From: Streptomyces sp. B21-105
Lineage (GTDB): Bacteria > Actinomycetota > Actinomycetes > Streptomycetales > Streptomycetaceae
Direction: 5' to 3'
NCBI RefSeq assembly: GCF_036898465.1
Contig: NZ_JARUMJ010000001.1
Location: 4,030,001 to 4,094,000 of the forward strand
Length of the DNA: 64,000 nt
Made by a program: the position numbers and the translations under genes. This document shows positions 25,487 through 35,000 of the stretch, one piece after another. Below the pieces are notes generated by a model. The model did not search any database and was not told the DNA's origin. It was given only the letters and a program-made list of their open reading frames with translations. Every line of letters begins with the position of its first letter. Positions within the stretch are counted from its first letter, which is position 1.

Positions 25487-25515
25487 TTGACACCCGTCCG
25501 GGTTGCTCCTACCTT
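25487..25515 (+). promoter_or_regulatory. Promoter of the LacI gene
   Basis: TTGACA at 25487-25492, a 17-base spacer and TACCTT at 25510-25515 give a near-consensus housekeeping promoter. Operator copy 2 begins about nine bases after the -10 box, so it covers the likely transcription start. Confidence 0.75.
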
Positions 25516-25523
25516 CACTTCAC

Positions 25524-25537
25524 GCGAACCGGTTCGA
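25524..25537. promoter_or_regulatory. LacI operator copy 2
   Basis: GCGAACCGGTTCGA, differing from copies 1 and 3 only at its first base. It covers the predicted start of the LacI transcript, so the repressor can control itself. Confidence 0.75.
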
Positions 25538-25572
25538 CGATCGGCACCAGCCGATTCGGTTCCCCAGAATCA

Positions 25573-25586
25573 TCGAACCGGTTCGA
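25573..25586. promoter_or_regulatory. LacI operator copy 3
   Basis: TCGAACCGGTTCGA between the promoter and the LacI start codon, with its centre 49 bp from that of copy 2. The CG-centred palindrome with an ACCGGT core is the classical kind bound by LacI/GalR proteins. Confidence 0.78.
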
Positions 25587-25607
25587 TCGATCCCGGCAAG
25601 GAGTCCC

Positions 25608-26693
25608 GTGAACATCGGTGAGATCGCCAAGCGGGCCGGTGTCTCGCGGAGCACCGTGTCGTACGCCCTCAGCGGGAAACGTCCCGTCTCCGAGGAGACC
25701 CGCGACAAGATCCAGCGGGTCATCGACGAGCTGGGCTACCAGCCCAACGCGAGTGCGCGGGCCCTGGCCAACGGCCGGACCAACACCATCGGTCTGGTCT
25801 TCCCGCCCGCCGGCAACCACTACACCGGCATGCAGCTGGACTTCATCGGCAGCGTGACGGAGGCCGCCGCGGCCTACGACTACGACGTGCTGCTCTCGCC
25901 GAGCGGCATGGACAGCGACCGCTCGTTCCAGCGGCTGCTGGGCGAACGGCGGGTCGACGGCGCGATCCTGATGGAGATCCGGCTGGAGGACGACCGGCTC
26001 GAGCACCTCACCGCGCTGGACTTCCCCGCCGTCGCCATCGGCCGCACCGGCAACCCGCAGGGCAGCTGGTGGGTGGCGCTGGACCACACGGCGCTGGCGG
26101 CGGCCTGTGTGCACCACCTCGCGGACCTGGGCCATCGCAGGGTCGCCTTCGTCAACCGGCCCGAGCAGCTCCTGCGGGCCGGCTACGAATCGGCCCACCG
26201 GGGTCTCGACGGGTTCACCAAGGCCGCGGCGGAACGCGGCCTCACCGTCAGGACGTACTGCTGCGGGGACGACGCCGCCTCGGGCCTCGCCTGCCTGGAG
26301 CGGATCCTGCACGACGACCCCGCCACCACGGCGCTGGTCACGCTGAACGAGGCCGCGCTCGGCGGTCTCTACCGAGGGCTGGCGCAGGCCGGCCGCCATG
26401 TGCCGCGCGACTTCTCCGTCACCGGGGTCGTGGCCGGCCGGTGGGCCGAGACGGTGACCCCGCAGCTCACCGCGGCCGACGTGCCGGCGGAGCTGATGGG
26501 CCGCCTCGCCGTCGAGCTGCTCGTCGAACGGCTCGACCACCCCGACACACCGGCCCGGCACCGCCTCCTCGCCCCGCCGATCTCACTGCGGGCCAGCACC
26601 GGACCCGCCGGCCCCACCCCTGCCGGCCCCACCCCCGCCGGCCCCACCCCCGCCGAATCCGGAGCGGACCCCGGCTCCGCCACCCACCTCTAG
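25608..26693 (+). CDS. LacI family transcriptional regulator of the glycan-use locus
   Basis: 361 aa from a GTG with AAGGAG upstream. The LacI HTH is complete (IGEIAKRAGVSRSTVSYALSG...ARALANGRTNTIGLVFP, 1-60), followed by the periplasmic-binding-like sugar domain. The C-terminus ends in three AGPTP repeats from a 15-bp DNA repeat (about 26603-26650). It heads the cluster of transporter and glycosidase genes, which it probably represses until the imported oligosaccharide binds. Its own promoter carries two copies of the operator. Confidence 0.9.
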   Translation: MNIGEIAKRAGVSRSTVSYALSGKRPVSEETRDKIQRVIDELGYQPNASARALANGRTNTIGLVFPPAGNHYTGMQLDFIGSVTEAAAAYDYDVLLSPSGMDSDRSFQRLLGERRVDGAILMEIRLEDDRLEHLTALDFPAVAIGRTGNPQGSWWVALDHTALAAACVHHLADLGHRRVAFVNRPEQLLRAGYESAHRGLDGFTKAAAERGLTVRTYCCGDDAASGLACLERILHDDPATTALVTLNEAALGGLYRGLAQAGRHVPRDFSVTGVVAGRWAETVTPQLTAADVPAELMGRLAVELLVERLDHPDTPARHRLLAPPISLRASTGPAGPTPAGPTPAGPTPAESGADPGSATHL

Positions 26694-26791
26694 CCCTCAG
26701 GGGGCACCTCCCCCGGCGCCCCACGCTCCACCCCTCGCACCCGCGGCCGTCACCCCGGCCCCTCCTCTCACCCTCAGATCACCCTTCTCCC

Positions 26792-26880
26792 GGCACACCG
26801 GTGCCGATTCCACGGCACACCCATGTCTGTGCCGATCCCCCGGGCACAGCCGTGCCGATCCCAGGGCACACCCGTGCCGA
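26792..26880. repeat. Four tandem GGCACA...GTGCCGA hairpin units before the ABC operon
   Basis: GGCACA followed by GTGCCGAT/GTGCCGAA recurs four times at about 25-30-base spacing (26792, 26814, 26842, 26865). Each unit is a small inverted repeat (GGCAC/GTGCC). They fill the leader of the substrate-binding-protein gene, ending 20 bases before its start codon. They might bind a regulator or fold in the mRNA; no copy of the LacI operator is seen here. Confidence 0.65.
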
Positions 26881-26900
26881 AAACCATTGAGGAACACGCC

Positions 26901-28145
26901 ATGAACAGATCCGCCGGACGGCGTCTCACCGCCGCAGTCCTGACCGTCGTCGCCGTCACCGGGGGCGCCACCGCGTGCTCGTCCGGAGCGGGCGGCTCGT
27001 CCACGAAGGCCGCGGACGGCGGCACGTTCACCATCTGGGACCCCTATCCCCAGTTCGACAAGAGCTCGGCGTGGGCGAAGCTGCTGGACGGCTGCGGCAC
27101 CGCGGCCGGCGTGAAGGTCAAGCGGACCGCGTTCGACACCAGTGACCTCACGAACAAAGCACTGCTGGCGGCGCAGCAGGGCAACTCCGCGGACGTCCTC
27201 ATCGTCGACAACCCGGTGGTGTCGACGCTGGCGGAGGCGGGCGTGCTGACCTCGACCGACGACACCGGGCTGGACGTCTCGAAGGTCGACCGCAACCTGC
27301 TCGCGGCCGGCCAGTCGGGCGGGAAGACGTACGGCACGCCCATCGGCGCCAACACCCTCGCCCTGTACTACAACAAGGCGGTGCTGAAGGCGGCCGGGGT
27401 GGACATCTCCTCTGTCAAGGACTGGAAGTCGCTGACGGCGGCGCTCGCGAAGGTCAAGGGAGCGGGCAAGAAGGGCATCACGTTCTCCGCGATCGGCACC
27501 GAGGAGGGCAGCTTCCAGTTCCTGCCCTGGTACTGGGGCTCCGGAGCACAGCTGACCGCGCTCGACTCCGAGCAGGCCGTCTCCGCGCTGTCGCTGTGGA
27601 AGAACTGGCTGGACAAGGGCTACGCCCCCAACTCGGTGATCAACAACACCCAGACGACCAGCTGGCAGGAGTTCGCGACCGGCGACTACGCGTTCGCGGA
27701 GAACGGCACCTGGCAGCTCGCGGGCGCCGCGAAGGCCGGTTTCGACTACGGCGTCATCCCCGTCCCCGCCGCCACCGGGGGCGACGCCGCGGCCCCGACG
27801 GGCGGTGAGTTCGTCACCGTCCCGGTGCAGGACGACACCGGCCGCTACGCCACCACGCAGAAGCTCGTGTCCTGTCTGAGCAGCAGCGAGAACCTGCTCG
27901 CCACCGACACGACGCTGTCCTACGTGGCGCCCACCGCCGAGGTCCAGGGCAAGCAGGTCGCGGCCGACCCCGCGCTGGGGCCGTGGGTCGACGCGGTGCA
28001 CGCCGCCAAGGGACGCACCAGCGACGACCTGGGCACCAAGTACCCCAAGATCTCGGAGCAGTTGTGGAAGGCCGTGCAGTCCGCCCTCAGCGGGTCAGCG
28101 TCACCGAAGGACGCGCTGACCGCAGCCCAGTCCGCCGCCAAGTGA
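26901..28145 (+). CDS. Sugar ABC transporter substrate-binding lipoprotein
   Basis: 414 aa, ATG start with GAGG upstream. The signal peptide ends in lipobox GATAC (cleavage before Cys27). The rest is a family 1 solute-binding protein (TFTIWDPYPQFDKSSAW, ... TYGTPIGANTLALYYNKAVL, ... FATGDYAFAENGTWQL), typical of oligosaccharide importers. It captures the sugar outside the membrane and passes it to the two permeases downstream. No ATPase gene is present in the cluster, so a shared MsiK-like ATPase is probable, as is usual in Streptomyces. Confidence 0.92.
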   Translation: MNRSAGRRLTAAVLTVVAVTGGATACSSGAGGSSTKAADGGTFTIWDPYPQFDKSSAWAKLLDGCGTAAGVKVKRTAFDTSDLTNKALLAAQQGNSADVLIVDNPVVSTLAEAGVLTSTDDTGLDVSKVDRNLLAAGQSGGKTYGTPIGANTLALYYNKAVLKAAGVDISSVKDWKSLTAALAKVKGAGKKGITFSAIGTEEGSFQFLPWYWGSGAQLTALDSEQAVSALSLWKNWLDKGYAPNSVINNTQTTSWQEFATGDYAFAENGTWQLAGAAKAGFDYGVIPVPAATGGDAAAPTGGEFVTVPVQDDTGRYATTQKLVSCLSSSENLLATDTTLSYVAPTAEVQGKQVAADPALGPWVDAVHAAKGRTSDDLGTKYPKISEQLWKAVQSALSGSASPKDALTAAQSAAK

Positions 28146-28164
28146 CAGGGACGCCGGCCAGCCG

Positions 28165-29160
28165 ATGAAGCACACGACCACGCCGCCGGACCGCCGGCCG
28201 GCGCCCGACCGGAACGGGGCGGCGTCCGCCGCCCCGCCCCCGGCCCGCACACCGGACCGCACCCGGGCCCGGCGCCGGCCCGCCTCCCCGCAGTGGGCCG
28301 CCTGGGCGTTCCTCACCCCGGTGACCCTCTACCTCGTCCTCTTCTACGCCTATCCGCTCTACCGCAACATCGACCTGAGCCTGCGCAACTACACCGTCCG
28401 GTCCTTCGTGCGGGGCGACGCGCCGTTCACCGGCCTGGCCAACTACCGGGCCGTCCTCGACGACCCGACGTTCGCTCCGGCGCTGCTGCACACAGCGGTG
28501 TTCACCGCCGTGTGCCTGGTCTTCCAGTACGCGATCGGCCTGGCGCTCGCCGTCTTCTTCAACCAGCACTTCCGGCTCTCCGCCACCCTGCGCGCGCTGT
28601 TCCTGGTGCCGTGGCTGCTGCCGCTCATCGTGTCGGCGTCGACCTGGTCGTGGATGCTCAACAGCGACTCCGGCATCGTCAACACCGCCCTGCACGTCGT
28701 CGGGGTCGGCCCGGTGAACTGGCTGACCTCGCCGTCCTGGTCACTGGCCTCGGTGATCATCGCGAACATCTGGATCGGCGTCCCCTTCAACCTGGTCGTG
28801 CTCTACAGCGGTCTGCAGTCCATCCCCGCCGGGCTGTACGAGGCGGCCGCGCTCGACGGAGCGAACGCCTGGCAGCGCTTCTGGCGAATCACCTTCCCCC
28901 TGCTGCGTCCGGTGTCCGCGATCACCCTGCTGCTGGGCCTCGTCTACACGCTCAAGGTCTTCGACATCATCTGGATCATGACGAAGGGCGGTCCGGCCGA
29001 CTCGTCCACCACCTTCGCCACCTGGTCCTACCAGCTCGGCTTCGGCAATCTGCTGCCCTCCTTCGGCCCCGGAGCGGCCGTCGGCAACCTGCTGGTCGTC
29101 GCCGCCCTGGTGTTCGGCCTGATCCACGTCCGGGTCCAGCGAAAGCAGGCACTGTCATGA
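28165..29160 (+). CDS. Sugar ABC transporter permease (MalF-like)
   Basis: 331 aa. A charged, Pro/Arg-rich tail of about 45 residues precedes six membrane helices. The ATPase-docking EAA loop is EAAALDGANAWQRFWRITFP. It starts 19 bases after the binding-protein stop and its TGA overlaps the next permease's ATG (ATGA), so the three genes form an operon. Confidence 0.92.
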   Translation: MKHTTTPPDRRPAPDRNGAASAAPPPARTPDRTRARRRPASPQWAAWAFLTPVTLYLVLFYAYPLYRNIDLSLRNYTVRSFVRGDAPFTGLANYRAVLDDPTFAPALLHTAVFTAVCLVFQYAIGLALAVFFNQHFRLSATLRALFLVPWLLPLIVSASTWSWMLNSDSGIVNTALHVVGVGPVNWLTSPSWSLASVIIANIWIGVPFNLVVLYSGLQSIPAGLYEAAALDGANAWQRFWRITFPLLRPVSAITLLLGLVYTLKVFDIIWIMTKGGPADSSTTFATWSYQLGFGNLLPSFGPGAAVGNLLVVAALVFGLIHVRVQRKQALS

Positions 29161-29200
29161 CGCACGCACAGAAAGCAGGCACGGTCATGACGCACGCGCG
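29141..29200 (+). repeat. 30-bp tandem duplication at the junction of the two permease genes
   Basis: The 30 bases 29141-29170 are repeated at 29171-29200 with three changes. Each copy contains GAAAGCAGGCAC and GTCATGACGCACGC, so the start codon of the second permease is duplicated in frame. Confidence 0.9.
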
Positions 29201-30029
29201 GACCGCCTCGAACCGTCGCCGCCGCACCTGGGTGAAGACGGCCGTCGGCCTGCTGCTGACCGCGGTCATGCTCTTCCCGGTCTACTGGATGCTCAACGTG
29301 TCCTTCACCCGCGACCAGGACATGCGCAAGAGCCCGCCGGACCTGTTCCCCGCCCACGCGACCCTGGAGGGCTACCGGGCCGTCGTCGACCAGCAACTGC
29401 CCTACCTCGGCACCAGTCTCGTCATCGGCCTCGGCACGGTGGCCCTGACCGTGGCGCTGGCCGCGCCCGCCGGCTACGCGCTGGCCAAACTGCGCCCGCG
29501 CGGTCGCGGCGTCCTGGGCTTCGTCCTGCTGGCCGCCCAGATGATCCCCGGCATCATCATGGCGATGGGCTTCTACGCCATCTACCTGCAACTCGGACTG
29601 CTGCAGTCCGTGCCCGGCCTGATCGTCGCCGACTCGACGCTGGCCGTCCCGTTCGCCGTCCTCATCTTCACCGCGTTCATGTCCGGCATCCCCGGCGAAC
29701 TGCTGCAGGCCGCGAAGACGGACGGAGCCGGACCACTGCGCACCTTCTGGGCGATCGTCCTGCCGATGAGCCGCAACTCCGTCGTCACGGTCTCCCTGTT
29801 CGCCTTCCTGTGGTCGTGGTCCGACTTCATCTTCGCCAGCACCCTCGTCAACGGCGGCGCGCACGAACCGATCACCCTCGGCATCTACCACTACATCGGC
29901 AACAACAACCAGCAGTGGAACGCCATCATGGCCACCGCCGTCGTGGCCTCACTGCCGGCCGCGGTCATCCTCGTCCTGGCCCAGCGGTACGTCGCCGCTG
30001 GCGTGACCGCCGGCGCCGTCAAGGACTGA
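29157..30029 (+). CDS. Sugar ABC transporter permease (MalG-like)
   Basis: 290 aa from the first ATG, which overlaps the previous stop, or 280 aa from the second ATG at 29187. Both starts lie in a tandem 30-bp duplication. Six helices are present. The EAA loop is ELLQAAKTDGAGPLRTFWAIVLP. It forms the channel together with the upstream MalF-like protein. Confidence 0.92.
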   Translation: MTHAQKAGTVMTHARTASNRRRRTWVKTAVGLLLTAVMLFPVYWMLNVSFTRDQDMRKSPPDLFPAHATLEGYRAVVDQQLPYLGTSLVIGLGTVALTVALAAPAGYALAKLRPRGRGVLGFVLLAAQMIPGIIMAMGFYAIYLQLGLLQSVPGLIVADSTLAVPFAVLIFTAFMSGIPGELLQAAKTDGAGPLRTFWAIVLPMSRNSVVTVSLFAFLWSWSDFIFASTLVNGGAHEPITLGIYHYIGNNNQQWNAIMATAVVASLPAAVILVLAQRYVAAGVTAGAVKD

Positions 30030-30154
30030 CGCCCACCGGCCCCCGCCCGTGCCGCCGGCCCCACCAGTGCCGCCGTGCTCCCCACGAGCCGCAGCGCGCG
30101 CACCGTCGTCCCGTGCGACGGACCGCGAACCCGCCGACCACCCCCGCACAAGAA

Positions 30155-31987
30155 ATGAGTGCCGCCTCCATGACCGCCGCACCGGCCGGCCCGGCCTTCT
30201 CCGTCCACGACATCCCCTTCAGCACGCACGGCTCCTGGTTCGGCGTCTCCCCCGTGCTGTCGGAGCGGACGCGCGCCGAGGACCTCCACCTCGTCTCGCA
30301 CCAGAACGGCATGCACGCCGTCCTGCGCCTCGTCCCCCTCGACGCGGCGACGGGCGGGCGCGCGGAGACCGCCGTCGAGGCGACGCCGGGCCTGCTCGGC
30401 TGGACCGGCGCCGCCGGGCGCGTGGACCTCGCCTACGAGTCGCCGGACACCGTGCGCGTGCACGGCGAGGGACTGGACCTGCGGGTCGCCGCGGCGGCGC
30501 ATGCCCTGACCCCGTTCGGCGGGACCTACTTCTACCGCGACCCGGTGGACGACGCGCACGTGTTCACCTCGTACGAGACCGGCCGCCGCTACCGCATCAC
30601 CGTGCTGTCGGGCACGGTCACCGCCGTCTCCGGCTCCCAGGCGCTGGGCGACGGCGACCGCGGCCTCACGGTCTCCGCCGGGGCCGACGGCTCGTGGGAG
30701 ATCGCGATCGAGGAATTCGACGCCGCACGACCGCCCTTCCACACCTCCACGACGTTCGCAGAGGTCCGGGAGGCCGCGCGGGAGGCGTTCGCCGGCTTCG
30801 CCGACACGGTCGCCCCCTGGCGCTCGGCCGCCACCCCGGCCGCCGAACTCGCCTCCTACGTGGTGTGGTCGGCGACCGTGCTCCCGGCCGGCCTGGTCAC
30901 CCGGCCCGCCGTGCTGATGTCCAAGCACTGGATGGACAAGGTGTGGAGCTGGGACCACTGCTTCAACGCCCTCGCCCTGGCCCCCGGTTGCCCCGAGCTT
31001 GCCTGGGACCAGTTCTCCCTCCCCTTCGACCACCAGGACGACAGCGGCGCGCTCCCCGACTCCGTCACCCACTCCGAGGTCCTCTACAACTTCGTCAAAC
31101 CGCCCGTCCACGGCTGGGCCTTCGGCCGCCTGCGCCGACGGCTCCCCGAGCCGCTCACCCGGGCGCAGCTGACCGAGGCGTACGACAGACTGACCCGCTG
31201 GACGGACTTCTGGCTCACCGCGCGACGCGCCCCCGGGACCGCCCTGCCCCACTACCAGCACGGCAACGACAGCGGCTGGGACAACTCCACCGCCTTCGAC
31301 CCGGGACGCCTCGCCGTCACCGCCGACCTCACCGCCCTGCTGATCCTCCAGCTCGACGAACTGGCCCTGCTGGCCGGCGAACTGGGCTTCCCCGAGGACG
31401 CCCGCCGCCGCGCCGGCACGGCCGACGCCCTCCAGGCGGCCCTGCTCGACGAACTGTGGGACGGGGAACGGTTCCTGAGCCGTCCGGCGCACGGCGGAGC
31501 CCGCACCGCCAGCGCCAGCCTGCTCGACCTGATGCCGATCGTGCTCGGCGACCGTCTGCCCGGCGCGGTCCGCGACCGGCTCGCCGAACGCATCGAGGCC
31601 CACCTCACCGCGTTCGGCCTGGCCACCGAGCATCCCGACTCGCCCCACTACGAGCCCGACGGCTACTGGCGCGGCCCCATCTGGGCCCCCACCACGGTCC
31701 TCGTCGAGGACGGCCTGCGCCGCGCCGGGCACACCCGCCTCGCGGACGAGATCAGCGCCCGCTTCCGCGCGCTGTGCGAGACCTCCGGCTTCGCCGAGAA
31801 CTTCGACGCCCTGACCGGCGAGGGACTGCGCGACCGCGCCTACACCTGGACCGCCGCCGCCTACCTGCTCCTCGCCCGCGACCACGAACGCCGCGGAGCG
31901 GAAGCCGGGACGGCCGGAACAGCCGAGGCAGCCGGGACCGCCGGGACCGCCGGGACCGCCGGAGCAGCCGTCACCGCCTCCGCCTGA
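30155..31987 (+). CDS. Six-hairpin glycosidase (GH63/MGH1-like), cytoplasmic
   Basis: 610 aa; ATG 30155 chosen, ATG 30170 also possible since both lack a good ribosome site. There is no signal peptide. An N-terminal beta domain (1-220) is followed by an (alpha/alpha)6 barrel with KHWMDKVWSWDHCFNALAL, HGNDSGWDNSTAFD and DGYWRGPIWAPTTVLV, patterns of GH63-like enzymes, where acidic residues in the GWDNS and late segments act in catalysis. It probably cleaves the imported oligosaccharide. The C-terminus ends in AGT repeats. Confidence 0.78.
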   Translation: MSAASMTAAPAGPAFSVHDIPFSTHGSWFGVSPVLSERTRAEDLHLVSHQNGMHAVLRLVPLDAATGGRAETAVEATPGLLGWTGAAGRVDLAYESPDTVRVHGEGLDLRVAAAAHALTPFGGTYFYRDPVDDAHVFTSYETGRRYRITVLSGTVTAVSGSQALGDGDRGLTVSAGADGSWEIAIEEFDAARPPFHTSTTFAEVREAAREAFAGFADTVAPWRSAATPAAELASYVVWSATVLPAGLVTRPAVLMSKHWMDKVWSWDHCFNALALAPGCPELAWDQFSLPFDHQDDSGALPDSVTHSEVLYNFVKPPVHGWAFGRLRRRLPEPLTRAQLTEAYDRLTRWTDFWLTARRAPGTALPHYQHGNDSGWDNSTAFDPGRLAVTADLTALLILQLDELALLAGELGFPEDARRRAGTADALQAALLDELWDGERFLSRPAHGGARTASASLLDLMPIVLGDRLPGAVRDRLAERIEAHLTAFGLATEHPDSPHYEPDGYWRGPIWAPTTVLVEDGLRRAGHTRLADEISARFRALCETSGFAENFDALTGEGLRDRAYTWTAAAYLLLARDHERRGAEAGTAGTAEAAGTAGTAGTAGAAVTASA

Positions 31988-32077
31988 CCCTCGGGCGGCG
32001 GCACACACCCACCCACACGTCCGGCACGGGGGCCGGCACAGCACCGACCAGCCCAATCCCTGAAGGGACGTAAGCAC

Positions 32078-35000
32078 ATGCCAAGACTCGGGCAAAGGCG
32101 CTCGGCCAAGAGACGCCTCCTCCACGGCATCACCAGAACGCTGCTCCCGCTGACCGTCATGGCCGGCGTCACCACCGTGACCGCGACACCGGCCTCCGCC
32201 GCCAACCCCACCCTCACCGTCGACCTCGGCGCCACCACCGGCGCCTTCCGCGGCGGCGCCTCCGGGGCGCTGTACGGCCTGTACGGCCCGGACGTGCCGA
32301 CCGACAACCTCATCGAGGGGATGGGGCTGACGACCACCAACACCAAGTACCAGGACGGACAGCAGCACCCCGGCTCCGACGCCCTGGAGATCGCCAAGCC
32401 CTTCGTCGACAACGGCGGCAGGGACGTCTTCATCTACATGACGGACGTGTACCGCAACACGTACGAGCGCGCGAGCTACGCCGAATACCAGGCGAACATG
32501 AAGAAGCAGGTCGAGCAGGCGAAGGCCAGCCCCTACGCGAGCCACATCGTCTTCGTGCCCTACAACGAGCCCGACATCGGCTGGTTCAACGGCATGCGCA
32601 CCAACGCGACGGCACTGGCCAACTTCAACGCCGAGTGGCGCCAGACCTACAACTTCATCAAGGGCCTCTGGCCCCAGGCGCGGCTCGCGGGGCCCAACAG
32701 CGCCGGCTACAGCGACTCCTCCCTCAGCGGCTTCCTCACCTACTGCAAGGCCAACAACTGCCTGCCCGACGTGGTGACCTGGCACACCCTGGGCAGCCCG
32801 GCCGGCGTCCGCAGCACCGTCGACGCCTACCGCGCGGTGGAGACCGCCGCAGGGATCACCTCCCCGATCACCGTCAACCTCAACGAGTACGCCCACCGGT
32901 ACCACCTGACCGACCCCGGCCAGATGGTCCAGTGGATCGCGGCCCTCGAGGACGAGAAGGTCGACGGCAACCTGCCGTACTGGAACATCAACGGCAACCT
33001 CGGCGACTCCGCCGCCGCCCAGAACACGCCCAACGCCCAGTGGTGGCTGTACAACTGGTACAGCTCCATGAAGGGCGGCGACACCGTCGACGTCACCAGC
33101 ACCGGGGCCGACGCCGCGTACACCCTCCAGGGCCTGGCGAGCCTGGACACGGCCAAGAAGCAGGCCCGCGTGATCCTCGCCGGCGGCGGCACCAGCGGCG
33201 CCTCCGACACGGTCATCAAGAACATCGACCCCGCGGTCTTCGGCAGCACCGTGCACGTCAGCGTGTTCCAGGACCGCTACAGCGGCTACCTCGGCGCGGC
33301 GGCCACCCCGACCCGGCTCTCCGACGCCGACGTCGCGGTGGGCTCGGACGGCTCGATCACCGTCCCGATCACCCTCGACCGCATGTCCGCCTACCAGGTG
33401 GTCGTCTCCCCGGGCGGCACCGGCAGCGCAACCGCCTCCGACAGCACCTGGACGGGCTCGTACGAGGCGGAGAACGCCACCCTCAGCGGCAGCGGCTACA
33501 ACATCAACACCGAGGGCACGACCGGCAACGTCGGCGGGTTCGCCACCTCCGGCACCAAGGACGTCGGCGGGCTGCGCACCGGCTCGACGACGGTGATCTC
33601 CTTCCCCGTCTCCGTGCCCACCACCGGTGACTACGACCTGTCGGTGTTCGGCAACAGCTACGCCAAGGACCCGGACGTCAAGGGCCCGACGAACGTGTAC
33701 GCACGGGTCGACGGAGGCGCCTCGAGACGGATCGACATACCGGTGGGCTTCCAGTGGGTGGTCTGGGGGCACAGCGACACCACCGTGCACCTCACCGCGG
33801 GCAGCCACACCATCACCCTGGCCACCACCGGCGACAACGGCGCGAAGACCGACGGCGACGCCATCATCGACAAGATCGACCTGCGCTACAAGGACGCCGC
33901 CGTCCAGGGCACCACGCTCTACGAGGCCGAGCAGGCCAACCTCTCCCACAGCGCCGCCGCCGCCTACACCGCCCAGGGCCAGTCCGGCGCGGGCGCGGTG
34001 AACCTCACCTCCGGCAGGTCCGCGACGTTCTGGGTCTACTCCGCGCAGGACGGCTACGCGGACCTGACAGCCCGCTACCGCAACACCGGCCGGGCCGCCC
34101 TCACCGTCAACGGCAGGGCCGCCGAGGACCAGATCCTCGCCGGCACGACGGCCAACGCCTGGTCCACCTCCGCCAACCGGGTCCATCTGACCGCCGGCAT
34201 CAACAAGGTCGAGGTCACCGGCGTCAGCGGCACCCTGACCCTGGACGACCTGGCCGTCACCCCGTTCGGCGCGGGCGACGCCGTCACCACCGGCAACGTC
34301 GTCACCTATCAGGCCGAGGACGGCGCCCTCACCGGCACCGCGGCCGCCGACACCACCTACAGCCAGGCGGACGGCGGTGTCGTCACCGGCATCGGCAACG
34401 GAACCGCCAACTCCCTCACCCTCAACGTCAACGCGCCCACGGCCGGCACCTACGCCATGACCATGCGCTACGCCAACGCCGAGGAACTGCCCTCCAACCA
34501 CTACAACCCCGACCTGTACGCCGAGCACGCCGACGTCAGCGTCAACGGCGGCGCCACCACCCGCGTCAACTTCGCCAGCACCCTGCACTGGAACCAGTTC
34601 GCCACCCACACCGTCCCGGTGACCCTGGCCAAGGGCGCCAACACGGTGAAGTTCACCGCCTCCCAGCTCTACAACTACGACGGCACGACCATCGGCGTCG
34701 TCTACTCCGGCGGCGGAAGCGACATCGGCCAGCCCATGCGGTCCAGCTCCGCGCCCCACCTCGACGAGATCTCCTTCGCCCCGCAGAACCTGCACATCGG
34801 CGCCGCGACCGGATTCTCCTCCACGGCCGTCGCCCAGCACAGCTCGCTCTGCCTCGAGAACCCCGCCGGGTCCGCCGCCGACGGCACCCAGTACCGGCAG
34901 AACACCTGCGGAAGCGGGCAGGAGCAGATCTTCGACTTCCACCCCGTCACCGGCGTCGCCGACACCTACACCGTCGTCAACCACTCCAGCGGCAAGTGCC

